A stretch of DNA of 64,000 nucleotides, taken from Spinacia oleracea. Its lineage: Eukaryota > Streptophyta > Magnoliopsida > Caryophyllales > Amaranthaceae. Both the position numbers and the translations under genes were made by a program. The stretch lies in the NCBI RefSeq assembly GCF_020520425.1, contig NC_079489.1, forward strand, positions 21,786,001-21,850,000, in the 5' to 3' direction. Under the pieces are notes generated by a model. It did not search any database. It had not been told where the DNA came from and saw only the letters and a list, made by a program, of their open reading frames with translations. Below, piece by piece: positions 10,916-22,719 of the stretch (the first letter of the stretch is position 1; the number at the start of each line of letters is the position of its first letter).

Positions 10916-11256
10916 CCTATTTTTTCCATCGTAATTTCTTTTGAGAATTTCTTTTGTTCATTCTTGCAAGGGCCAATTCTTTCGAGGGATGCTCGGACTT
11001 AGTTGTAACCTGAATGTGGGTTGACAACGGGTTTAGACGAACCTTTGTCTTGTGACCGCCTTCTTTTGTGGTTTTGAGCTAGTCTTTACGGCTCGATTTT
11101 TGCCACTACTTGGTCTTTGATCAAAGGACCATGTACAAGTGTCAACGGCGACCTTTCTCTGAGGCCGAATCCCGTTCTTTTGAGATTATCCAAACATGGG
11201 ACTGCGTGTAGCGTAGTCCGGGAATATGATTTTGACTCCGCACACTCTTTGTTGGA

Positions 11257-11467
<211 letters not shown>

Positions 11468-11976
11468 CGCGAGCCCCCAAGCACTTGGGCTTGTCGGTCA
11501 TTATTTGCCAAGAGAGGTACGTTTTTTATAACGTCTTTTAATCATGTTTGGGGTCGCGCTCGTATGTGCGAGCGGCCTTTATAGTGGTGTGCTATTTTGG
11601 CGAAGTCGTGGAGTGCGACTTCAGTTTTCGGGCGAAAAAATTTATTTCCAAGAACATCCGGTTTAGCTTGGCCCGGATTAAACTTTTGATAAACGAACAT
11701 TTTCATTTTGAGAAACCAACGACTTAACAATATTTTTTGGTGTTTCGAAGAATGACCTTGATATTTATTTTGCTCATATTTGCTTTGAAAAGTGTACACA
11801 TATATTCCTTGAGACGAGTCTAAGTTTCGACCAAGTTTTAACATTCATTTTTGCTATTTGGGTGCTAAAGGTGCTTTTGGGCTTGATCTTGATTGCAATA
11901 GGGCCTCGTGTCTAGCAACACGGTTTTAAGTCCTTTCCTGTTCCGCGTTTTGTGAAATCTGGGCCTTGGGCTGCAT

Positions 11977-12046
11977 TTTCAGCGCCCCAGGCTAGGCGTT
12001 AATTATTTCGGCGCCCAGCCGTGGGCGCTGAAAGTCTTTCCCTGGC
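11977..12046. repeat. GC-rich dyad module, copy 7
   Basis: TTTTCAGCGCCCCAGGCTAG, spacer, TTTCGGCGCCCAGCC..GGGCGCTGAAA. It lies about 70 bp upstream of the TATA box of the antisense gene. Confidence 0.8.
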
Positions 12047-12114
12047 GATTTTTGGTTTTCGGATTTCTTAATGCGTTTCCGAATGGGATCAGGATGTCAC
12101 TTGATGTCTTCAGC

Positions 12115-12122
12115 TATATATA
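12115..12122 (+). promoter_or_regulatory. TATA box of the antisense plant-mobile-domain gene
   Basis: TATATATA in the sequence GCTATATATAGGGG, 85 bp upstream of the ATG at 12207, with a C/T-rich initiator-like stretch about 30-60 bp downstream. This gives the antisense gene its own RNA polymerase II core promoter, independent of the LTRs. Confidence 0.65.
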
Positions 12123-12206
12123 GGGGCTAGATACGTCCCTATTTTCCATCACTCTTAATTTTCTTCTCTTGTAGTCGCTTAGCCTTAATTCCTCCTTGCT
12201 TTTGTC

Positions 12207-14019
12207 ATGTCAATTCCTCCCTTCTCACTCCAACGAGCTGTTAGGCGTTGGCTACGAGCCCTTACTCCTACAGAAAAGGTTTTGTTGAAAGAATACCACT
12301 TAGAGGCGCTTTTAGGCTTACAACAAATTAATATTGATTATAATTTTCTGCATGCAGCCCTAAGCTTTTGGGATTCCGATCATCATGTTTTTGTCTTTCG
12401 GGGCAACGAAATATGTCCTTTGCCAGATGAATTTGCCGCGATCCTTGGTTATCCTACTAATGCTACTCCTGCCACCCCTGGCACCATTGAAGAGGGTAAA
12501 ACAACTATAGGGGCTTTCCTAGGACTATATGCTAACACGCTTGCTGAGATTGTTGTAGGTGATGAGGTTAATTTGGCAAATCTTGTAAAACATCACTTTA
12601 GGCCTAGTAAAAATATGACCGAACAGAAATTGAACATTCGAGCCCTTGTATTTTGCTTGTTGAATCATTATTTGCTGTCGAATAACAATGGTGAGTTCGG
12701 TGACATAAGGTTGATCCCCTTGATTAGCCAGATGGAAAGTTGCTATTCTATTATACCGTTGGTTGTTGCCGAGACTTTACTGAGTGCGGATGAGCTGAAG
12801 AAGGATACCAAATCTGAATATCTTAAGGGGAGCCCCTATTGCTGCAGGTAATTGATATTTTCCTTGCGCATGTGTATGTTTTTTTTTTGCATACTTTTTT
12901 AATCGTCCTGCCTGGAACTGAGTATCAGCGCCCAGGGCTGGGCGTTAAAATTTTCGGCGCCTGGTCCTGGCGTTGAAACTACGCCCCAGGTTTCGTTTGT
13001 TTATTTATTATTTTTTGATTTGATCGTACCCGTTTTTTGCAGATTTGGCTCATGGAACGACTTAGGCTCTTAGAAACTCCTGTCGATCCTAAACTTTATC
13101 GCCCTATAGCCTTGGGTAACCGGAAGTATTTGCACCGAGGCCAGGACGAGGCCGAGTGGGCCTCCTTTTTTACTCATGGTATCTGCTCTATTAAATGGGT
13201 GGTACCGTGGTGGGGTTTGACTACTATGATGGGGGATTCTGATGTATCGGTTTATGTTTCTTTGTTGGGGCTATCCCGGCCCATTTATATCTTTCCTTAC
13301 CGAGTCATGCGTCAATACGGCTTAAGGCAGACTATCCCCTTTTCTGATACGGTACCACCTAAAGTAGCGGCCTTTTCACAAGCACGGGTTCAAGCGTGGG
13401 CTAAGTATTATGATGGTCTCCCGCGTTGGGCCGTAGCTACAAATGGCTTTGTGGGTCTTTCTGAAAACTACAAGTTGTGGATGAGCTCCGGTGATAAAGC
13501 TGTGAGGACCGAGGCTCGAAATGGGGAGCCGGCTGAGCTTTTGATACCTCGTATTCGGGTTAGATATGAGGGCCGTGATTCTGCCAATCCTCGCACCCAT
13601 GGTATTAAGACTGTGAAAGCTCGTCCTGATCGAAGCGAAAGGAAGTTCCTCCCCGTTCCAGTTCTAGGCCTAAGAAGCTGCCTAACATGAAGGGGCCTGC
13701 CGTTGCTAAAAGAAATGCAAGATCTCGCGGAGATCGTCGCCGGAACAATGTATGGGTTAGGAAGGATCAACCGCCAGTAGAAACAGTGACTAATTCAGTT
13801 GATGTTGATAATCCCTCCCCCACCATTGTCTGTGGCCTTGAGGCTGAGCGGGCTGTAACTGAGAATGTTTCTGAAGCCTTGGCATCTTTGGAAGTTAGTG
13901 TCCAGGAGCCGGTTCTTATGGAGATTGATATGGGGGCAGCGCAGAAGACTGTGGGGGTGGATCCTGCGAACATTGCCCTCTACAAGACTTTATTTGATGA
14001 TCCGGAAGAACTAGAGTAG
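12207..14019 (+). pseudogene. Antisense plant-mobile-domain (PMD-like) gene with two frameshifts
   Basis: Exon 1 starts at ATG 12207 and runs to about 12847. Residues near 70-85 (FRGNEICPLPDEFAAILGYP) and the following helices match the plant mobile domain carried by many plant transposons and by MAIN-type proteins. A canonical intron (GTAATT..TTTTTTGCAG, 12848-13042) precedes an exon beginning IWLMERLRLL, another PMD hallmark. Reading across the junction fails by one base, because a base is missing in the C run near 12833-12836. A second shift near 13630-13650 separates the domain from a basic Ser/Arg/Pro tail and acidic C-terminus ending at 14019. It is antisense to gag, between gag and the 3' LTR. 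Dyad module copy 8 lies in its intron. Its role in the element is unknown. Confidence 0.75.
12924..12990. repeat. GC-rich dyad module, copy 8 (in intron)
   Basis: ATCAGCGCCCAGGGCTGGGC, spacer, TTTTCGGCGCCTGG..CTGGCGTTGAAA, flanked by complementary CTGCCTGG and CCCCAGG. It sits in the intron of the antisense gene. Confidence 0.8.
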
Positions 14020-14211
14020 TGTAGTTCCTGCTAGGATGTAGGTGCCCTTTGTTTATTCCAGTTGTGTTTGTTTTTCCTTCCTTAGCACTTTTGTTTTCCT
14101 TCTTATCATTTTTTTAATAAAGGCGTATTTTATTTTTATTTTCATTTTTTGCTTCTCCTCTTTTCTTTTTATATTTTATATATGTCTAACACGTTTTGCA
14201 CAATGTATATA

Positions 14212-14482
14212 CTACCTCCGTTCCTAAAAGTTCTTTACGCTTTCCGTTTTAGTCCGTTCCTGAAAGTTCTTTACACTCCTACTTTATTCCATTTTTACTC
14301 TTATTTGGCCCACCATAATTTACCCACTCACAATACTTTAATATTAGTTTCCACCCACTCACATTGTTGGACAATTTATAGCCACTCATTTTCCATTTGT
14401 TACCCCACCATCACATGTTCACCAAAATTCCTTAATTACTGTGCAAATAGTAACCGTAAAGATCATTTAGGAACGGAGGTAG
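14212..14482. mobile_element. Stowaway-like MITE
   Basis: 271 bp with terminal inverted repeats CTACCTCCGTTCCTAAAAG / matching reverse complement at the right end, flanked by TA on both sides (14210-14211, 14483-14484). No coding capacity. Inserted just downstream of the antisense gene. Confidence 0.85.
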
Positions 14483-14484
14483 TA

Positions 14485-14852
14485 TGTTTTTTTTACTTGA
14501 TTGGACCGAATCCATAAATAGGATTGCCGACGTATCTTTGTTAGAACCAGGTCGCGCGTAGTTCTAGCTAGAATAAATTCTAGGATGCCGGATTTTAATA
14601 GATATGCCCTGAGGTGGAAACATATTATTTAATCGGTCAAATGAGTGAAGTATCATCATTATTTTCGTCTGCTGTTTTTTTTTGCCGTAAGCCGCGTATA
14701 AAGATGAAATTCCATTGTTTTTTTTGTACGGCTATTTTTTTTTTGGTACGCATATCTGGATACGTGATGTACCCCCCAAGTGTTCGTTATTTTTTCCGTT
14801 ATGTGCGGATAAAATGATGAGCACTTCTGAAAATAAGTTAGGCAAGCAGAGA
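14485..14852. other. Non-coding Ogre-like sequence
   Basis: Collinear with 4830-5188 of the left unit (shared GACCGAATC.. and GTAGTTCTAGC-like segments). No gene seen. Confidence 0.5.
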
Positions 14853-14925
14853 GTTTCAACGCCCAGGCTGGGGCGTCAAAGATTTCGGCGCCCAGCCCTG
14901 GGCGCTGAAAAAGATTTCTGGGCGG
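14853..14925. repeat. GC-rich dyad module, copy 9
   Basis: TTTCAACGCCCAGGCTGGGG, spacer, TTTCGGCGCCCAGCCCTGGG CGCTGAAAA. The right half is a perfect inverted repeat GCGCCCAG/CTGGGCGC. Confidence 0.85.
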
Positions 14926-15640
14926 TCGTTTTGACGCTTTGCTTCACATGTTCTTGCATTTATTTCTTTTTTCTTCGTTTTGTGCTTTGATTTTTACTTG
15001 TATTAAAATCAATTTTGAGGCTATTTCGGAGGCTTTTTTTGACTGTTAGCGTGAGACGCATTTTTGTGCGGATTAATTTTTTCTATTCGTGACTCGAAAC
15101 GGCTTTGAAAATGGAGTTAGGGTGCGGAAGATATGAAGGTCTTTGCGTAGGCTTTTTGGGCGGGTTGAGGTGCGTGTTGTTAACGAAGGGTATGGTGGGG
15201 TTACGTTTTATTAATTTTCTTTTTAAGCAACATTTGCATTTGTTTTGGATTTGATTTCCTTTGATTTCTTTGGGTTGCATGGGTTGACTTTTATGATTGC
15301 ACGGGTTGACCTTTATGTCTTGGAAATATGAAGGGGATGGTACGGTTTATTTTGTGGATTTCGAGAATTGGTTTTGATGTCACGATTCAAGACCGAGTGG
15401 GCCTTGCTATTGGGCCTAGAGTGGGCCGCCTCTTTGCAAGTACGTTTGGTGCTCATTTAGTGTTAGAATAAAAGTTTTTAGGAGAAATATTACGCCTTTA
15501 TTAATTTGGAAGTAAGGAAACACACTGAAATAAAATAAACCTATATTCTAAGGGGTCTTAGGACCATCTAAAGCCTTTATTTTTTTTCTACCGATCTAAA
15601 GAACTACTAGGCATTTTTTTACTAAGGTTCTCTATATGGC
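14926..15640. other. Region downstream of gag-protease, no polymerase
   Basis: Autonomous Ogre elements continue from protease into reverse transcriptase here. Instead there is about 700 bp of non-coding sequence with stops in all frames and no recognisable RT, RNase H or integrase motif. Confidence 0.6.
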
Positions 15641-18613
15641 TCAAGCCTTGGGTTTAGTCTCGTAAAACTTTGGTCCTTCACCAGTACTCATCTTGAATTC
15701 TATTCCTTTTGCGGTGACCCACTGAAATGTCTTCACCCATCCATTCTCGATCTCTTCTAGTGTTGATGTAGGAGAGATTAACCGGGTTGGATCGAAACCT
15801 TCATCTTGTAAAGCTAGGGTAGTCATCACAGTTTCGTCCTCCATAAGCCTCGATTCGTTAAACAATGTCCATAGAGCCTGGTTGTCCAATATTTCAGCTA
15901 TTTTGGTCTTGGTGAGGTGGGGTACCTCATCCAAGGTGTGGCAGTCATGGAAAATTTCAAATCCGGGTTTTAGCAAGCCATCCTGAACGAAGGGTTCAGG
16001 GAAATCACAGCATGGGTGTTCTTCTCCTTCCCGAACGAACATCCCGTTAAGGGTTCTTTGATACGGGGGAAGGAGGGTGGTTTGTTTGGCCTTGTTAAGG
16101 CGTAGCCCAGACAGGCGGTCAGCAATATCTTCCTCCGTTGGTTCATAGCCTAAGCCAAAGGGAGTAGATTTGTTGGGTAAAGGATGGAATATGCATTCCT
16201 TGTTCCTTATGCCCAATGGGGTTCCTGGGAAATAACCTTGAGCTAACAGCATTCTAGGGACGACTCGGGATGCGCGCGGGTCTAGGAATGCTGGATCATA
16301 GTCTTCGATGAACTGGATTGCTTCATCCATTTGAAACCCATAAAGGTCGTCTGCAGTTTCGGCCGTTCCAACCATAGTACAACTGATGTCGAGAGGAGGG
16401 GCGCGGATTTCCAGTATTACCCCGTTATGGTTAAGTTTAACCATTTGGTGCAAGGTAGAAGCCACACCTCCTAAGTCATGGAGCCAAGGTCGCCCCAAGA
16501 GGAGGTTGAAAGTGGGCTTGATGTCGATTATTTGAAACTCCGTGGTGCGTGCCACAGGCCCGGTTTGTATGGTAAGGTTGATTTTTCCCAACACAGGCCT
16601 TCGAGAGTTATCATAGGCTCGTACCCCTTGCGTGGAGGTTTGGAAGTCATCGTTTCCTACCCCCAAGCAATGGGCGGTTCGCAATGGGCAAACGTTAACC
16701 GCCGAACCGTTATCTACGAGCGCTAGGGGGATGTTTTGTCCTTTGCATCCAACCACTAGATAGAGGGCTTTATTGTGAGCACCCCCCTCTTTGGGCAAGT
16801 CTTTGTCAGTGAAAACTATGGCCTTTTCTCCAGCATCTCTCGTGACGTGGTTAACCAATGAGTCAGGTGTGATATCTGTAGGCACCGAGATGAGGTCAAG
16901 TGAGCGAATAAGCTTTTCGCGATGTTCCTTTGAAGTACACATGAGATCCCAGATGGTAATCTCGGCCTTGGTTCTTTTTAGTTGCTTCAAGAGAGGATTT
17001 TCAATGACTTCCGCGACGGTGGTGTGCCGTCCATTCTCAGGAGTTTGTCTGACTGGGATATCGTCCATAGGAGGTGGGCGAATATCCGGTTGATATATCC
17101 TTCCGGATCGGGTGACATTGTCGACTTCGGGTTCCTGAGGGGTGGTGTCAATGAGAGCATACCCGGGCCAAGTTTCAGTAAAGAGGTCCTGGCCCGATAC
17201 TTGAGATAGGTAGATATCTTCAGCATCATCATCCCACACACCGCATACTTCTCTCTCGATTCGATCCATAGGGACCACGGCGAGTGGTGCACCTTGAGGT
17301 GTAATGTACACCGTAGGGCCGAAGTTCTCATTTTCTGGTTGGTCGAGAGAGATGTGACAAGAGCCGAGTGGGCTCTTGTTGTTGTTGGGTTTGCCAACGT
17401 TAGGGAGAGGTATCACTTCATCCTTTATCATGTCCTGGATCGTATTTTTTAGATTCCAACAGTTTTCAGTGTCATGCCCATTTCCTTGATGGAATTTGCA
17501 GTAAGTACCTTCGACCCAATATTTGCTCTTGACAGGAGGGTCACGGGTGGGGCCTATAGGCCTCAACTTTCCTTGATTGGTTAGTCTTTCAAAGGCTTGT
17601 ACCAAAGTCGACCCGAGTGGGGCAAACTTTTGGTCTCGGACCCATCTTCCAGGGCTTCTTCGGGCAGGAGTCTCCTCTACGGCATGGACTTCTTGGGCTT
17701 GGGATGTGTTGCCCCTATTGTAGGTGTTGCTTTTGTATGCGGGTTTACTTTGCATTATTTTTGCGAGGTCATCCTCGATCTTTATTCCCACATCATAAAC
17801 TCTTTTGAAAGTGTCAAGTCCCAGGTACCTAAGGTGTTGTCTGTAAGCCGGGTCCAGGTTGTCAATGAATTTTTGGACCAATTCTGTTTCGGGAGGCCTA
17901 TTGATTAGTTGGGCCGCTTGGTCCCTCCATCTAGCAAAGTAGGTTGTGAAACCTTCATTTTTCTTTTGGAAGAGAACTTCAAGCTCGCGCATGGTGACTT
18001 GAAAATCCATGTTCGACGAGTATTGCTTGATGAAGACATTGACAAAGTCTTCCCAAGTGGGGAAGAGCTTAGGGTCCTGGTGGTAGTACCATTTGAGCGG
18101 CACAGGTTCCAAGGACAAAGGAAAGGCAGGTAAATACATGGACTTGTCCACGCCTTTCAAGTTCATGGCATTCACAAAGCTCAATAGATGATCACGGGGA
18201 TTGTACGTGGCTTTAAACTTTGGTAAGTCAGATGAACTAAAATTTTCTGGTAGTTTGCCAGGAAAAGGTTCAGGATCGAGGGAGAAGTACTTGCTCCCCA
18301 TGGTTTGTTGTAGGACCATTTTTTCAATCCTCTTCTCGTTATCGAGGTCATTTTTGGCTTGTGCAGCCGCTAAGGCTTCGTTTTCCATTTTCAGTTGGCC
18401 CATGAGTTGGGTCATTTGGACCATCTGGTCTCGCAATTCTTCGATGGACATGTTTGAGGGTGCGAATCGAGGTTGGGGAAGCGGAGATCCTTGAAATGAG
18501 GGGTGACGGACGGAGCTTGGAGTCACTAAACCTGGTGTTGGCGATGTATCTTCGAGACGCACTAACCTTTGATTTTCCGATCGGCACCAAGTGGCAGGAC
18601 CAGTCCTATGCAT
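15641..18613 (-). CDS. Ogre/Tat-lineage Gag-protease polyprotein (990 aa), no RT
   Basis: A single uninterrupted 990-codon ORF. The N-terminal part has a short coiled-coil (about 55-100) and a retrotransposon Gag core (about 120-290, including LKWYYHQDPKLFPTWEDFVN). A zinc-knuckle-like motif CKFHQGNGHDTENC begins at residue 372. A retropepsin-type domain has the active-site motif ALVDNGSAVNV (Asp about 634) and the distal LLGRPWLHDLGG motif. The remainder resembles the linker that in Ogre elements joins protease to reverse transcriptase. It would make capsid-like Gag and process it. ATG 18613 is the first in-frame start. The ORF is open although no polymerase follows, so Gag-PR function may have been kept. 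Confidence 0.85.
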   Translation of the reverse strand: MHRTGPATWCRSENQRLVRLEDTSPTPGLVTPSSVRHPSFQGSPLPQPRFAPSNMSIEELRDQMVQMTQLMGQLKMENEALAAAQAKNDLDNEKRIEKMVLQQTMGSKYFSLDPEPFPGKLPENFSSSDLPKFKATYNPRDHLLSFVNAMNLKGVDKSMYLPAFPLSLEPVPLKWYYHQDPKLFPTWEDFVNVFIKQYSSNMDFQVTMRELEVLFQKKNEGFTTYFARWRDQAAQLINRPPETELVQKFIDNLDPAYRQHLRYLGLDTFKRVYDVGIKIEDDLAKIMQSKPAYKSNTYNRGNTSQAQEVHAVEETPARRSPGRWVRDQKFAPLGSTLVQAFERLTNQGKLRPIGPTRDPPVKSKYWVEGTYCKFHQGNGHDTENCWNLKNTIQDMIKDEVIPLPNVGKPNNNKSPLGSCHISLDQPENENFGPTVYITPQGAPLAVVPMDRIEREVCGVWDDDAEDIYLSQVSGQDLFTETWPGYALIDTTPQEPEVDNVTRSGRIYQPDIRPPPMDDIPVRQTPENGRHTTVAEVIENPLLKQLKRTKAEITIWDLMCTSKEHREKLIRSLDLISVPTDITPDSLVNHVTRDAGEKAIVFTDKDLPKEGGAHNKALYLVVGCKGQNIPLALVDNGSAVNVCPLRTAHCLGVGNDDFQTSTQGVRAYDNSRRPVLGKINLTIQTGPVARTTEFQIIDIKPTFNLLLGRPWLHDLGGVASTLHQMVKLNHNGVILEIRAPPLDISCTMVGTAETADDLYGFQMDEAIQFIEDYDPAFLDPRASRVVPRMLLAQGYFPGTPLGIRNKECIFHPLPNKSTPFGLGYEPTEEDIADRLSGLRLNKAKQTTLLPPYQRTLNGMFVREGEEHPCCDFPEPFVQDGLLKPGFEIFHDCHTLDEVPHLTKTKIAEILDNQALWTLFNESRLMEDETVMTTLALQDEGFDPTRLISPTSTLEEIENGWVKTFQWVTAKGIEFKMSTGEGPKFYETKPKA

Positions 18614-19508
18614 AAGATAAGCTAAAGTTTAGGCTCCAAAGTTTCAAGCATTACTTAGTCTAGACTTTGACTATCTCTATTGGTTTTTTCGCTCTTTCTT
18701 TTGTTGGTACACTTTTTGGTTCTTTCTTTTGATCATTCTTTGGATTTTCGAAACACTTGCCCATTGTGACATTCATAGTTATTGGCATGTTCGGTTTTGG
18801 TGCCGAGCATTGTCGTCGTAGGAGGCCTAACAACGACACAAAGAGTTATTTATTTATATATTTTTTTTAGTCGCTTTAAGAATCGAGTGCTTTTCATACG
18901 CCCTTGCAGCAAATTTTACGAATGGTTTTTTTTTGCTACATATTTTTTGCGCGGGCACCGAGGCTGTTGCGCCTGACCAAAAGGCTAGGCAGCAACTTCA
19001 GCGCCCAGCGTAGGGCGTGAGAAATTTTGGCGCCCAGCCAGGGGCGTTGAAAATGCGTCCCTGGCTGGTTCTCGTTTTCAGTTTTCGTCTACTTTTGTTT
19101 TTGCGACTTTAATTTTGCGTGCTTGCCTTATAACGTCCTTTACGCGTTGTGCAGCGTTTGTGGGATTCGTTACAGGCCATCCCGAGCTTCGCTTATTTTT
19201 GTGGCGATCGTTCGGGTTTGCGGAACACGTATTTTGGTATAACTCTTTGGCCAATTGGTTTATGAATGTTTGGGCAATTTTTTAAGGTCGTTGGTTTTCT
19301 AGGATTGTTTGTCACACACAATCATATATTTCGCTACACATAACTAACATTACATCATGAGGCAATAATAACATGTCATGTAATTTTATGATAGGCTTCT
19401 ATGGGTAGTATTTGCGCCTGGCTTGGTACCGCTTCTATCGGAGATCCAACACATGCCCCGGTCGAGGTAGTGCCTTCAACAGACGAATTTCGCCCAAGAG
19501 GCCAATCA
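18614..19508 (-). other. 5' leader of the right Ogre-like unit (gag-proximal part)
   Basis: Non-coding leader between primer site and gag, collinear with 7150-7975 of the left unit. It is interrupted after 19513 by the nested element and continues at 29427-29745. Confidence 0.65.
18995..19067. repeat. GC-rich dyad module, copy 10
   Basis: TTCAGCGCCCAGCGTAGGGC, spacer, TTTTGGCGCCCAGCC..GGGCGTTGAAAA. It contains a TTTGGCGC E2F-type match and flanking CCAGG/CCTGG arms. It lies in the gag leader. Confidence 0.8.
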
Positions 19509-19513
19509 CGATG
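19509..19513. repeat. Target-site duplication, left (cgatg)
   Basis: CGATG directly precedes the LTR start TGTAACACC and recurs at 29422-29426. Joining the flanks restores the sequence seen uninterrupted at about 7966-7990. Confidence 0.95.
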
Positions 19514-22289
19514 TGTAACACCCCGACAATTCTCTCTTTTCTAAAATAACCTTTTAATATAAACGTAGAGAATTATCAAGGCATTATCGCCCGTGTGAAA
19601 ACGTAACGGCTTATTCAGAATTTTGCAGCGGACAACATAAAACTAACTTTAGGTTTATAAATAATCGATTACAGGTTTAGTCCCAAAAATCAACCAACGA
19701 AAATAAGGAAATATAAATAGTATGACAAGTTTAAAGTCCAGTTAAGCAAACCCAAGTCAACTTAGCAAATCAAAACTAAATACAAGCTCTCTATTCCCGA
19801 TCCCAATGATGCAACATCTTCAAACCTGCAGATGGACAATGCTTATTGATCCTTAGAGACTGCTCACCAAAGATTGGGTCATCACAGGATCAATAAGGCA
19901 TAGCCATGATCAACATGCACAAGCAAAAGCACGTAATCAGCAAAGCTGAGTACTACATACTAAATCAATAATAATCCTAACATGATTCTATTAAACGAAC
20001 AACCCTAACATGATACTAATGAACACAAACAAGGGCAGACAAAACATGATAGTTTGACGACCATACTTGACCAGACTAGACTAGGCTAGACTTTTAGCAA
20101 TAATATTATTTTAGTTGAAATAGACAATGGACCGAGTTGACCATCCAGAAGTCTTCACTAAGGAAGACGAGGTACGGGCGCGACTCCGTAACCTCAGTGA
20201 CCTGCGATATCGAGGAACGTTTAAATAAAAATAGGACACGGTGATCAATCCGGTCCCAGAAAAGGCCATGGGCTACCACCATGAACCCCAACTCCTGTTT
20301 GTCCGTCACTTCAGACGTGCACAGTCTAAAGCTATTGCTATTCAGTTTCACTTTACATGATTTACAAATTGAGATTCCGTTATGACTCAACCATTACATA
20401 AGACAGACAATTCACATTTGTTCACAACTGTTTTTATCTTGGAATTAAGTAAGTGATCATAAAAGCATCAATCAAGACTCATTCCAACTTAACCAACCTT
20501 TCCTTTAACCATGAGCAACCCTGTATATGGGCATAGAGTTTCAACTTACTAAACAAGGTCCTCCGCCCTTATAAAGTAGTGAATAGATAGAAAGGGAACA
20601 ACAACCAATTGATCCAACCCAATCATATAGAATAATCTAGTGTTCCCAACCAACATGTTTGTATCAAACATCCATACTAACATGTTACAGTTCTTATAGT
20701 GCAAAATAAGTTCAATAAGTTTGTCCAACAGTATTAAACATGCACATTCCATATAACCAAGTTTGTCTATAATATCAACATCACCAAGTTCAACAATAAT
20801 ATCAACATGATTTCAACAATTAGCACACATTCCAAGCACGCAGGTATGTACGTACCTTGTATAAACAACTAGTAGGCCACTTTAACACTTTCAAAAGTCG
20901 CCTACAAAGAATGCTCCGCCTAAAAACAACCAATAAAATTCCCCAATCAATTTCTAACAATTTACAGCAACACTAACGTACTCTAAACACATCCCAAACG
21001 TATTTAGAACATTCTCCAATATCGAAACTTAACTAATTAATTTCCTAGCATCATAATTATCGGATTAGTGATTGAAATTCGTTGAAAACTCTTTGCAAAC
21101 ATCGTACTTTAAATTTTCAGCAATATAACTAATTTCAAACTACTCCAAAACATAATTAACATGTTTGAAATTATAAAAATAATAACTTTAATAACTTATA
21201 ATCATCCTACCATGGTTTCAAAACTACAAAAACCTTAAAATTCATGCTTTAAATAATTAAAATTCTTATTTCAACTCAATCATATAATCTGAAATTTAAT
21301 TTATTAATTAAGCAAAATATATAACCTGAAATTCATAATCATTAAATCATAAATTTAATTCAATCAAAACATAAATTAAAATAATAAAATATAATTGAAA
21401 CAATTTGATTAACTTAGGGTTTAAGAAATTAACCAATTAAAGCTTCAAGGGGATGCTGGCCGGCGGCAAGGGAGGCGCGGCAGCGGCGGCTGGGCGCAGA
21501 GTGAAGGTGGTTGCGTCTGGTGGTCGAACGAGAGACGCCGTTGGAGGCGGTGACTGTGGAGGTCGCACTCGGTGGTTGCGTGATTGATCAAGAAGCACAG
21601 AAGAGAGGAGGAGAAAGGAGGGACAGCCTGACCGGGAGACTGCGGCGGCTAGTGCAACGACGCGACTGGTGGTGTGCGTTGGTTGTGCGGGTCGATGGTG
21701 GCAGCGGCTCGGTGGTGGCTGCTGAGTAAACATAACAGTCACATAAGGATCGAGAGGAGGAAAACGAAAGGGAAAAGGGAAAACGAAGGAGAAGGGGAGG
21801 AAGAAGAAGTACCGACCGTCGGATTGAGGAGGAGCAGCGTCGTGGTTGACGGCGGTGGTTGGTGCGGCGGTGCAATGAGAGTCCACGTGAAGTTGAAGTA
21901 GGGTTTGAAATTTTGTTTTACTTTTCTGGTTCACGTGAAGTAAAAGGGGAAGAGAGAAAGGAGGAGAGTGTTTTGGGTTTATTGTTTTGGGCTTCACCCA
22001 ATTGGGCTAGAATTAGGATTTTAGTTTTAGGATTTTAGTTTTAGGATTTGAATAACAAACCGATTAGGATTGTTTTCTAAATTCATTCGTGTTTTCGCAA
22101 TTCGAATTCTTTTCAACATCGGATTCTTAAATTATTTTGATTTCATAAATCGTTGAAATATTTAAAACGTATAAAAATAAATATTCGCTAATTACACATT
22201 TATTTCTAAAATTCGTAAATTCTATTTAAATATAATTAACTATACGTTAAAATATATAAATAATGTTTTTAAATTTACGGGGGATTACA
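19514..22289 (-). repeat. 3' LTR of the nested element
   Basis: 2,776 bp, TG..CA ends. In minus orientation it begins TGTAATCCCCCGTAAATTT. A GC-rich block (about 21440-21900) gives long proline/arginine-rich ORFs on the minus strand that have no recognisable domain. Substitutions against the other LTR were noted at 20927, 21588, 21681, 21723, 21899 and 22098. Confidence 0.93.
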
Positions 22290-22306
22290 ATCTACCCCTC
22301 TTAAAA
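22290..22306 (-). other. Polypurine tract of the nested element
   Basis: The minus strand reads TTTTAAGAGGGGTAGAT directly before the LTR start TGTAATCC. Confidence 0.75.
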
Positions 22307-22719
22307 GAAGTTTCGTCCCGAAACTTGACACGAGAACTCACACATCTTTCAAAAGTTTTCAACTTATTCCTATTGGAGAAGTACTTGTGCCACTCATGTG
22401 CACTCTTTTGCCAACTTAAAGTTACTTGTAATATTCACGAACACATTTTCTTATGCGGAGAATCTATGTACTTTGCATCAGCATGAATAAGTTGCTAAAA
22501 ATAAGCATAAAAATGCATATAAATACCATAAAAATAGGTAAAAAGCGCGAATTTCTATCGCATTCTACCCCCCTTAAAGAAAACGAGTTACGCCCTCGTA
22601 ACTCATCTCAGGGAATAACTTTGGATATTTCTACTTCATCGAATCATTTCCCCAACGCTATATTTCCACTAAAATCGTAGCAAGTGGGATTTCTACACTT
22701 CTTTCCACACAATGCCTCA

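Noticed and set aside
20106-20390. 94-codon ORF duplicated at 27238-27522
   Set aside because: Part of the LTR and identical simply because both LTRs are recent copies. No similarity recognised.
21437-21997. 186-codon Pro/Arg-rich ORF on the minus strand in each LTR of the nested element (also 28569-29129)
   Set aside because: It lies entirely in the GC-rich block of the LTR, has low-complexity composition and no domain. Other frames are open too, so it is probably a composition artefact.
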